Shown: positions 8,967-16,208 of the stretch, in pieces
Position numbering within the stretch: the first letter of the stretch is position 1
How the letters are laid out: every line of letters begins with the position of its first letter
From: Defluviicoccus sp. bin129
Lineage (GTDB): Bacteria > Pseudomonadota > Alphaproteobacteria > MPNO01
DNA length: 50,400 nt
Assembly (NCBI GenBank): GCA_002239065.1
Contig: MPNO01000031.1
Coordinates: 1-50,400 of the forward strand
Direction of reading: 5' to 3'
Notes under the pieces: model-generated
Seen by the model: the letters and a program-made list of their open reading frames with translations, nothing else
Told to the model about the DNA's origin: nothing
Database searches by the model: none
Program-made: the position numbers and the translations under genes

Positions 8967-9691
8967 GGCCGCACCGCCGGGCCGGCGGCGTAGCGGCCGA
9001 CATCGAGCGCCGCCGCGCCGGCGAGGTCGAGCGCCGTGTTGGTCGAGACCACGCAGCAACCGCCGCCCGCGCAATGCGCGCGGATCGCCGCATGCACCGC
9101 CGCGACCCCCTCGCCGTCGAGCGCCACCGTCGGCTCGTCGAGCAGCCAGAGCGGCGCGGCCGATGCCGCGATGCGCGCCAGCGCGAGCCGCCTGCGCTGG
9201 CCGGCCGGCCGGAAGCGGGGCGGCCGGGCGGGGGGCGGGGGGGGCGCCGGCGCGAGCCGCCTGCGCTGGCCGGCCGACAGGAAGCGGGCCGGCAGGTCGG
9301 CGAGCGGCGCGAGGCCGAACTCATCGAGCGCCCGGTCGATTCCGTCGCGCTCGCCGCGCAGCGCGGCCCAGAAACGCAGATTCTCGGCCACGGTGAGCGC
9401 GAGCTTCACCGCGTCGAGATGGCCGACATAGTGGAGCCTGGCCGCATGCGCGTCCCGGTCGTCGGCGATGTCGGCGCCGTGCCACTGGACGGCGCCGGAT
9501 ACCGGGGCGAGCAGCCCGGCCATGATGCGCAGCAGGCTCGACTTGCCGCTGCCGTTGGGTCCGCTGAGCACCAGGACGTCCCCGGCCCCCAGGGCGAATT
9601 CCAGACCGGAAAACACCCAGCGGTCGCCGCGCATGCAATCGAGCGCGCGGCCCGAGAACGCAATCGCCGGATCGGAGCGCGCGCGGTTCAC
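8963..9691 (-). CDS. ccmA: Haem exporter ATPase CcmA (with inserted signature duplication)
   Basis: ATPase of the CcmAB complex. Walker A GPNGSGKSS at residues 44-52, Walker B LWLLDEP at about 181-187, and D-loop/H-loop regions follow. The ABC signature appears twice: LSAGQRRRLA at 138-147, then a proline/arginine run, then PAGQRRRLALARIA at 162-175. A normal CcmA has one signature directly followed by LALARI. The extra ~23 residues equal the 69-bp degenerate duplication at 9181..9285, so they are probably artefactual; collapsing them restores a standard ~219-residue CcmA. GTG start at 9691, 17 bases after the creatininase-family gene. Confidence 0.92.
   Translation of the reverse strand: MNRARSDPAIAFSGRALDCMRGDRWVFSGLEFALGAGDVLVLSGPNGSGKSSLLRIMAGLLAPVSGAVQWHGADIADDRDAHAARLHYVGHLDAVKLALTVAENLRFWAALRGERDGIDRALDEFGLAPLADLPARFLSAGQRRRLAPAPPPPPARPPRFRPAGQRRRLALARIAASAAPLWLLDEPTVALDGEGVAAVHAAIRAHCAGGGCCVVSTNTALDLAGAAALDVGRYAAGPAVRP
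9181..9300. repeat. Degenerate tandem duplication 4 (69-bp offset)
   Basis: gcgcgagccgcctgcgctgg occurs at 9181 and at 9250. After the first copy the sequence follows the true downstream sequence without gaps, but A, T and many C positions turn into G until it becomes nearly all G (ggggggcggggggggcgcc). Then the second, clean copy begins. The progressive drift in one direction is the clearest of the four. Confidence 0.8.
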
Positions 9692-9708
9692 CGCGAGGCG
9701 GGCATGCG

Positions 9709-10488
9709 CTAGCGCCGTTCCTCGTAGGACGGGCGCAGGTTTTCGATCATCGCCACCAGCCCGTCGAGCGCGGCGCCGATGAAGGCCGTCCCCTGCCCGG
9801 CGCTGGCGACATGCGGGTTGCCGAAGATCGAGGCGTGGTTGGTCTCCGGGCTGGGACGCCGGCGATAGGTGCGCGAGGGCTCGACCCGGGCGACCAGGTC
9901 CCAGCCGACCAGCGGCGTGTAGACCCCCTCGATGCGGTCCATCTTGACCAGCTCCGGCCGGGTGGCGAGCTGGAAGGAGGTCTCGAACTCCCCGCCATGG
10001 CCCATCCCGCCGACTTCCGAGTTGCGCAGCGCGTCGATCCCGGCCGCGCCGGGCTCCCAGTAGCTCACCGCCGTCACCTGGAAGTCGTGCGCCTCGTCGA
10101 GATCGTCGACCAAGCGGCGCGCGACCGCATCGTTGGACGTGCCGTTGGGCCGGTTGCCGTTGAGGATCAGGATGTCGGTAAAACCCTGCCTGACCAGCGC
10201 CGCGCCCACCTCGTAGACCAGCTCCTGATAGGTCGGGATGGAGAGCGAGATCGTGCCGGGGAAGTGCTCGAAGGTCTTGGAGACCGCATAGGGCACGGCC
10301 GGCGCGACCACCGCGCCGACCCGCTCGGCGAGGCGGACCGCCATGTGGTCGGCCTGGTGGGTGTCGGTGTCGCAGGGCATGTGCGGCCCGTGCGACTCGG
10401 TCGCCCCGGTGGGCAGGATGACCAGCCTGCCCGCCTCGATCGCCGCGCGCACCTCGTCATAGGTCATGTGGGCGATGCGGACTTCCAT
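9709..10488 (-). CDS. Creatininase-family amidohydrolase, altered metal site
   Basis: The creatininase fold opens cyclic amides or formamides (creatinine, FAPy) with a two-metal centre. Visible family motifs: LPTGATESHGPHMPCDTDTH (residues 25-44, supplying Glu, His and Asp) and GHGGEFETS (supplying Glu). The usual NGHGGN loop reads NGNRPNG here (about 150-156), so the metal-binding histidine is replaced. At 259 residues it is a normal length. The ATG at 10488 overlaps the stop of the molybdenum hydroxylase large subunit by one base, placing it in the same operon and probably the same pathway. Family confident; activity uncertain because of the altered loop. Confidence 0.87.
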   Translation of the reverse strand: MEVRIAHMTYDEVRAAIEAGRLVILPTGATESHGPHMPCDTDTHQADHMAVRLAERVGAVVAPAVPYAVSKTFEHFPGTISLSIPTYQELVYEVGAALVRQGFTDILILNGNRPNGTSNDAVARRLVDDLDEAHDFQVTAVSYWEPGAAGIDALRNSEVGGMGHGGEFETSFQLATRPELVKMDRIEGVYTPLVGWDLVARVEPSRTYRRRPSPETNHASIFGNPHVASAGQGTAFIGAALDGLVAMIENLRPSYEERR

Positions 10489-12887
10489 CAGCGCGACCGC
10501 GCCTCGGACAGCAGGCGGTGGATCATGTCCGGCGACATCGGCGATTCGCGCACCGGCGCGATGCCGAGCGGCGCCAACGCGTCCTCCATCGCCGAGGCGA
10601 CGACCTGCGAGACCGGGATGGTGCCGGCCTCGCCGACGCCCTTGATGCCGAGCGGGTTGAGCGGCGACGGCGTCTCCATGTGGAGGATCTCGGCGTCCGG
10701 CACCTCGGTCGCGTAGGGCATCAGGAAGTCCATGAAGTTGGCGGCGAGCGGGGTGCCGTTCTCGTCGAACGCGCAGCGCTCGTAGAACGCGCCGCCGATC
10801 CCCTGGCCGATGCCGCCCATCACCTGCCCCTCGACGATCATCGGGTTGATCATGTTGCCGCAGTCGTGGATGCAGAGATAGCGCCTGATCTCCATCGCGC
10901 AGGTATCGGGGAAGAACTCGACGATCGCGGCATGGACGCCGTAGGCCCAGGTCGCATGCGACGGGCTGAAATAGTCGGTCTCTTCGATCCCCGGCGCCTG
11001 GCCTTCGGCCAGCGGCGGGCCGTCATGGGTCGAGGCCGGCGCGAACTGCGTCGCGGTCTGGGACGCCTCGTTGAAGGCGTAGCGCAGCGGGTTCGACGCG
11101 GTGGCGATCTCGGCCAGCGACACCGAACGGTTGCCGTCGACGATCCAGGCGCGCCCGTCGCGGAGCTCGATCGAATCCTCGTCGGTCTCCAGCATGTTGG
11201 CGGCGGCGGCGATTATGCGGGCGCGCGCCTTGACGGCGGCCTTGTGGATCGCGTTGCCGCTGACCACCGCGGCCCGGCTCGCGAACGTCGCCACCCCCCA
11301 CTCATGCGCCTGGGTGTCGCCCTCGGCGAAGATCACGTCCTTCACGTCGCAACCCACCTGGTCGGCGGCGATCTGGGCGAACACCGTCTCGTGCCCCTGG
11401 CCCTGGCTGGTGAGCCCGGTGGTGACGTAGACCTTGCCGGTGATCGGGTGGACCTTCACGTGGCCGCCCTCATAGGGGCCAAGCCCGGTCCCCTCGACAT
11501 AGAAGCCGAGCCCGAAGCCGAGATAGCGGCCCGCGGCGCGGGCCGCCTCCTGCTCCGTGCGGAAGGACGCGAGGTCGACGGTCTCGGTGATCAGGTCGAG
11601 CGCCTTCTCGTACTCGCCCGAATCGTAGTTCACGGCCAGCCCGTCGGCGAACAGCAGCCCGTCCCGCACATAGGGGAACTCGCCGGGCCCGATGAAGTTG
11701 CGCCGGCGGATCTCGGTCCGGTCGATGCCGAGCTCGTCGGCGAGCTGGTCGAGGGCGCGCTCGATGGCGAAGCAGGCCTGCGGCCGGCCGCAGCCGCGAT
11801 AGGGCGTGACCTGGACGCAGGGCGTGTAGACCAGGGTCATCTCGACCCAGATGTCGGGGATGCGGTAGGGGCCGGCGATCGAGGTCGAGGCGACCTGGGC
11901 GACGGCGATGCCGTAGGGGATGAAGGCGCCGGTGTCGTGGACGAACGAGTCGCGCAGCGCGAGCACCGTCCCGTCCTTCCTGGCGGCGAGCGAGATCTCG
12001 TGGATCTGGGCGCGTTCCTGGCTCGCGCCGATGAAGTTCTCGACCCGGTCCTCGATGTATTTCACCGGCCGGTCGAGCTCCATCGCCGCGTAGGGGACGA
12101 GGATCTCGTCGGGGTGGAACATCATGATCTTCTGGCCGAACCCGCCGCCGACATTGGGGGCGATGACCCGGATCCGGTCCTCGTCGATGTCGAACAGCGA
12201 GGCGAGCCCGCCGCGCACCGAGATCGTCGCCTGGGTCGAATCCCACACCGTGAGCTCGCCCGACACCCCGTCCCAGCGGGCGGCGACCGCCCGGCACTCC
12301 ATCGGCGCCGCGGTCGAGCGTTCGAGCCGGACGCGCACCGTGGTCGTGTGCTCGGCGGCGGCGAAGGCGGCATCGGGGTCGCCGCTCTGCTGGACGAAAT
12401 GGGCGGCGACGTTGTTGGGGATGTCGTCATGCACCAGCGGCGCACCGTCGGCGACCGCCCTGTCCAGGTCGAGCTCGACCGGCAGCGGCTCGTACTCGAC
12501 CGCGATCGCCGCGCAGGCATCCTCGGCGGCATACCGGTCGACCGCGACCACCATCGCGATGCACTGGCCGGCGTAGAACACGTCGCCCCGGGCGAGCGGA
12601 CGCTGGGTCTTGCCGCCCGAGGTGATGCAGGGGTGCGGGATCAGCATCGGCAGCTCGGCGTCGAGCGCGCCGATATCGTCGGCCGTGTAGACCGCGACCA
12701 CATCGGGCAGCACCTCGGCTTGCGACGTGTCGATCGAGCGGATCCGGGCGCGCGCATGTGCGCTTCTCACGAACGCCGCGTGCAGCGCGCCGGGCAGCGA
12801 GATGTCGTCGATGAACGCGCCCTCGCCCTTGAGCAAGGCGGGGTCCGCGTTGCGCTGGACCGGTTCGCCGAACTGCCGTGTCGACAT
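10488..12887 (-). CDS. Molybdenum hydroxylase large subunit (CoxL/XdhB type)
   Basis: The molybdopterin-cytosine-dinucleotide binding subunit of a xanthine dehydrogenase-family enzyme; it hydroxylates a carbon next to nitrogen or an aldehyde carbon using water. 799 residues with the N-terminal a/b-hammerhead domain (RNADPALLKGEGAFIDD) and molybdopterin segments VGGGFGQK and TPYRGCGRPQACFAIERA. The active-site glutamate region is GVGEAGTIPVS near the C-terminus. It lacks the AYXCSFR loop of true CO dehydrogenase and has the PYRGCGR (form II) type, so CO oxidation is unlikely. Forms an enzyme with the FeS and FAD subunits immediately upstream in the operon. No XdhC/CoxD/CoxF maturation genes are in the window. 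Confidence 0.92.
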   Translation of the reverse strand: MSTRQFGEPVQRNADPALLKGEGAFIDDISLPGALHAAFVRSAHARARIRSIDTSQAEVLPDVVAVYTADDIGALDAELPMLIPHPCITSGGKTQRPLARGDVFYAGQCIAMVVAVDRYAAEDACAAIAVEYEPLPVELDLDRAVADGAPLVHDDIPNNVAAHFVQQSGDPDAAFAAAEHTTTVRVRLERSTAAPMECRAVAARWDGVSGELTVWDSTQATISVRGGLASLFDIDEDRIRVIAPNVGGGFGQKIMMFHPDEILVPYAAMELDRPVKYIEDRVENFIGASQERAQIHEISLAARKDGTVLALRDSFVHDTGAFIPYGIAVAQVASTSIAGPYRIPDIWVEMTLVYTPCVQVTPYRGCGRPQACFAIERALDQLADELGIDRTEIRRRNFIGPGEFPYVRDGLLFADGLAVNYDSGEYEKALDLITETVDLASFRTEQEAARAAGRYLGFGLGFYVEGTGLGPYEGGHVKVHPITGKVYVTTGLTSQGQGHETVFAQIAADQVGCDVKDVIFAEGDTQAHEWGVATFASRAAVVSGNAIHKAAVKARARIIAAAANMLETDEDSIELRDGRAWIVDGNRSVSLAEIATASNPLRYAFNEASQTATQFAPASTHDGPPLAEGQAPGIEETDYFSPSHATWAYGVHAAIVEFFPDTCAMEIRRYLCIHDCGNMINPMIVEGQVMGGIGQGIGGAFYERCAFDENGTPLAANFMDFLMPYATEVPDAEILHMETPSPLNPLGIKGVGEAGTIPVSQVVASAMEDALAPLGIAPVRESPMSPDMIHRLLSEARSR

Positions 12888-12897
12888 GCGCTTCTCC

Positions 12898-13434
12898 TCA
12901 GCCTTCGGCCGCGTTCATCAGCTCGACCGAACGGCGGAACGCCTTGACGATGTTGTTGTAGCCGGTGCAGCGGCAGAGATTGCCCGACAGCACCTCGCGG
13001 ATCGCGGTCTCCGAGAGGTCGGGCTCGGGGGTTTCCTCGAGATAGCTCAGCATCGACATCACGAATCCCGGCGTGCAGTAGCCGCATTGCAGCCCGTGGC
13101 ATTCCATCATCGCCTGCTGGATCGGGTGCAGCGTGCCGTCCCCGGCGGCGACGCCCTCGATGGTGCGGATCTCGGCGCCGTCCGCCTGCACCGCGAAGGC
13201 GAGGCAGGACCGCCCGGCGCGGCCGTCGATCATCACCGTGCAGCAGCCGCACACCCCGTGCTCGCAGCCGACATGGGTGCCGGTGAGGCCGAGCTCGTGG
13301 CGGATGAAGTCGCTGAGCAGCAGGCGCGGGCTGGCCTCGCGGGTGACGGTCTCGCCGTTGATCGTGAGCGTCACCGGGATCCTGGGATCGGACGAGGTCG
13401 CGGGTATCGCCTTCTTCAGCACGCTCTTCGCCAT
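12898..13434 (-). CDS. Molybdenum hydroxylase [2Fe-2S] small subunit (CoxS type)
   Basis: Carries electrons from the molybdenum centre to FAD through two [2Fe-2S] clusters. 178 residues. Plant-ferredoxin-type cluster: Cys57, Cys62, Cys65 and Cys77 (CEHGVCGCC plus a later Cys). Helical-domain cluster: CGYCTPG (117, 120) and LCRCTGY (154, 156). All eight ligands are present. It lies 3 bases after the FAD subunit stop and 10 bases before the large subunit start. Confidence 0.95.
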   Translation of the reverse strand: MAKSVLKKAIPATSSDPRIPVTLTINGETVTREASPRLLLSDFIRHELGLTGTHVGCEHGVCGCCTVMIDGRAGRSCLAFAVQADGAEIRTIEGVAAGDGTLHPIQQAMMECHGLQCGYCTPGFVMSMLSYLEETPEPDLSETAIREVLSGNLCRCTGYNNIVKAFRRSVELMNAAEG

Positions 13435-13437
13435 CGC

Positions 13438-14301
13438 CTAGCCTCCCGCCCGCTTCGCGGCGGTGGCCGCGGTGCGCCGCACCAGCGCCGCCAGCAGATC
13501 CTTGCGGTACGCCTCGCTCGCCTGCAGATCGGCTTGCGCGGTGACGTACTCCTTCGCCGCCTCGCCGGCTGCGTTGCGCGCCGCCTCGTCGAGCGTGCCG
13601 CCGGCGAGCGCGTCTTCGGCGGCGGCGAGCCGGACCGGTCTCGAAGCGATGCCGCAGGCCGCGATCCGCGCCGCGCGGCACACGCCGCCCTCGACGGTGA
13701 GCAGGGTGCAGACGCCGGCGAGCGCGTAATCGCCCTTGCGCCTGGCGAATTCCTCGAACGCATATCCGGTCGCCGGAGCCAGGGCGGGGATGCGGATCTC
13801 GGTCAGGATCTCGGCCTGGTCGAGGCTGGTGGTCATGTGGAAGCGGAACAGGTCGGCGGCGGCGATCTCGCGGCTGCCGCCCGGGCCCTCGACCGTCACC
13901 GCGCCGCCGGTCGCGACCAGCAGGCAGGGAAGCTCGGCCGCGGGATCGGCATGGGCGATGCTGCCGCCGACGGTGCCCCGGTTGCGGATCGCGATATGGG
14001 CGACGTTGTCGAGCACCTCGCCGATCAGCGGGTTGGCCGCGTTGGCCGCCGCGTCGGTTTCCAGCTCGCGGTGCCGGGTCATCGCGCCGACGCGGATCGT
14101 CCCGCCCTCGACCGCGATCCCCCGGAGCGCCGCGATCCTCTGCAGGTCGACCAGCCGGCCCGGGGTGGAGAGGCGGAAATTCATCGTCGGGATCAGGCTC
14201 TGCCCGCCGGCCAGCGGGCGCGCGGTCTCGTCCCCGGCGAGCGCCGCGACCGCCGCCTCGACGGTCTCCGGCGCGACATAGTCGAACAGCGCGGGCTTCA
14301 C
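13438..14301 (-). CDS. Molybdenum hydroxylase FAD subunit (CoxM type)
   Basis: The FAD-binding medium subunit passes electrons to NAD or another acceptor. 287 residues. FAD motifs: AGGQSLIPTMNFRLSTP near residue 33 and NRGTVGGSIAHADPAAELP near residue 107; a CO dehydrogenase flavoprotein C-terminal domain follows. The GTG at 14301 overlaps the hydantoinase B stop (GTGA) and opens directly into FDYVAPETVEAAVAAL, the family N-terminus, so the longer upstream start is rejected. Confidence 0.93.
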   Translation of the reverse strand: MKPALFDYVAPETVEAAVAALAGDETARPLAGGQSLIPTMNFRLSTPGRLVDLQRIAALRGIAVEGGTIRVGAMTRHRELETDAAANAANPLIGEVLDNVAHIAIRNRGTVGGSIAHADPAAELPCLLVATGGAVTVEGPGGSREIAAADLFRFHMTTSLDQAEILTEIRIPALAPATGYAFEEFARRKGDYALAGVCTLLTVEGGVCRAARIAACGIASRPVRLAAAEDALAGGTLDEAARNAAGEAAKEYVTAQADLQASEAYRKDLLAALVRRTAATAAKRAGG

Positions 14302-16208
14302 TCCGCCGCCTCCGCCGTGGTCTCGGCCCACCACCCGGAATCGGGGTCCTGCCACCCCTCGGGCCAGTCGAGCCCGCCGGCTTCGCGCGCGGCCTCGACA
14401 TAGGGGCCCCGGTCGAACATCGGCAGCGCGCCCCGCCGCGCCCGCATCCGCGCCCGGCATGCATCGGTCGCCGGCCCGTCGACCCCGAGGCGCGCCCCGT
14501 CCCGCCCGAGGATCACGCCGTACGCCTCTTCAGCCGCCCGTTCGGAGACCAGCCCGCACTCGACGTCGTAGGCGACGCGTTCGGGCTCGCGCAGCAGGGG
14601 ATCGCCCCAGCCGCCGCCGCCGGTGGTCCGGATGCGCACGGTCGAGCCCGCCGGGACCTCGATATTGTCCGCCATGCCGGCGATCTCGCGCTCCTCCCCG
14701 GACCCGTCCTCGACCGCGATCCGGTAGGTCGAGCCCGGCCCGCCGCCATTGACGCCCCAGGTGTTGACCAGCGCGCGGTCGGCGTTGGACAGCAGCCGGC
14801 AGGGTTGCAGCGTGCGGATGCGCTTGTCGTAGCCGAACCCGCCGCGGCGGAACCCCGCCCCGCCGGAATCGCGGGCGAGCCCCAGCTTCTCCACCAGGAC
14901 GGGGTAGCGCGTCTCGGAGAACTCGGCCGGCAGGTTGCGCGAGTTGGGGACGATATGGACCACGTCCGAGCCGTCGGCCCAGGGCCGGCCCGGCCCGCCG
15001 CCGCCGAGCACCTCGCGGAACAGGAAGAAATCCCGGTTCGAGGCGCCGCCATGCAGCCCCCAGATGCGGATCGTCTCGTGATCGGCCGGCATCCGCCCGC
15101 CGGTCGCCTTGGACAGCAGCGCGGCGAAGATGCCGAGCGAGCGCAGCAGGATGAAGAACCGCATCCCGGTCGCCTTGCCGAAATTGGGCGTGACCAGCGT
15201 CCCCTTCTCCGGGAATTTCACGTCGATCACGTCGAGCACGCCCTCGTTCATGTCGATCTCGGCGGCGCGCTCGGGCGAGGAGGCGAGCGAGCGCAGGACG
15301 GGGCCCATCCACTTGCGGACGAACTTGCCGTCCGAATAGTCGATCGCCCAGTTGATCGGCCCCCTGGCCTCGCGGCTGGTGCCGGTGAAGTCGAGCAGGA
15401 TCTTCTCGGCGGTCTTGGTCATGGTGACCCGCATCGCGTGCAGCCGGGGCGCATCGACGCCGTCGTTCTCGATATAGTCCTCCCAGGCGTAGACCCCGTC
15501 CTCGATCCTCGGCAGGAGCTCGCGCCGGATCGTCTCGGCGCAGTTCTCGATCATCGCGTCGAACGCCGCTTCCAGCACGTCCGCGCCGTAGCGCTCGGCG
15601 AGCGCCACCACCCGCTTCGTGCCCAGCATGGCGGCGCCGATCTCGGCGTCCAGGTCGCCGCGCAGATGCTCCGACAGGCGGGAGTTGCGCTCGATGATGC
15701 GGAACGCCGCCTCGTTCACCCTGCCGCCCTCGTAGAGCTTGATCGGCGGGATCACCAGGCCCTCGGTCCACATGTCCTCGGCATGGACCGGCAGGCTGCC
15801 CGGCACCGAGCCGCCGACATCGTCGTGGTGGCCGAACACCTGGGAGAAGCCGATCAGCCTTCCCTGGTGGAAGATCGGCAGGGTGGAGCAGAGGTCGGGG
15901 ATGTGGCCGATGCCGCCGGACGAGTTGTAGGGGTCGTTCCAGAAGAACACGTCGCCCGGGTCGATCTCGTCGGGTCCGAAATACTCGAACACCGGCTCGA
16001 CCAGCGCCGAGTAGGACCGCCCGGTCAGCTTGCGGCCCCTGGCGTCGAACAGGGCGACCCGGTAGTCGTGCTGGTCGCGGATCATCGGCGAGCGCGAGGT
16101 GCGCTCGACGGCGGCCTCGATCTCGAGCTCGGCGGAGCGGATGGTGCCGGTGATGATCTCGAGCTCGACGGGCCCGAGCTCGCGTGCCGCTTTGCCGCGT
16201 TCGCTCAT
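14298..16208 (-). CDS. hyuB: Hydantoinase/oxoprolinase B-type subunit
   Basis: HyuB-family proteins pair with HyuA to open hydantoin or 5-oxoproline rings with ATP, or act as acetone/acetophenone carboxylase subunits. 636 residues starting MSERGKAARELGPVELEIITG. Conserved stretches: QHDYRVALFDARGR, DVFFWNDPYNSSGGIGHIPD and GHHDDVGGSVPGS, the metal-associated part of the family, and the C-terminal TTGGGGWGDP. The ATG at 16208 overlaps the HyuA stop (ATGA). No third small carboxylase subunit is present, which favours ring opening over carboxylation. Confidence 0.92.
   Translation of the reverse strand: MSERGKAARELGPVELEIITGTIRSAELEIEAAVERTSRSPMIRDQHDYRVALFDARGRKLTGRSYSALVEPVFEYFGPDEIDPGDVFFWNDPYNSSGGIGHIPDLCSTLPIFHQGRLIGFSQVFGHHDDVGGSVPGSLPVHAEDMWTEGLVIPPIKLYEGGRVNEAAFRIIERNSRLSEHLRGDLDAEIGAAMLGTKRVVALAERYGADVLEAAFDAMIENCAETIRRELLPRIEDGVYAWEDYIENDGVDAPRLHAMRVTMTKTAEKILLDFTGTSREARGPINWAIDYSDGKFVRKWMGPVLRSLASSPERAAEIDMNEGVLDVIDVKFPEKGTLVTPNFGKATGMRFFILLRSLGIFAALLSKATGGRMPADHETIRIWGLHGGASNRDFFLFREVLGGGGPGRPWADGSDVVHIVPNSRNLPAEFSETRYPVLVEKLGLARDSGGAGFRRGGFGYDKRIRTLQPCRLLSNADRALVNTWGVNGGGPGSTYRIAVEDGSGEEREIAGMADNIEVPAGSTVRIRTTGGGGWGDPLLREPERVAYDVECGLVSERAAEEAYGVILGRDGARLGVDGPATDACRARMRARRGALPMFDRGPYVEAAREAGGLDWPEGWQDPDSGWWAETTAEAAE

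Noticed and set aside
10488..14301. Aerobic CO dehydrogenase (CoxMSL) as the specific function
   Set aside because: The large subunit lacks the AYXCSFR active-site loop and the cluster has no cox accessory genes.
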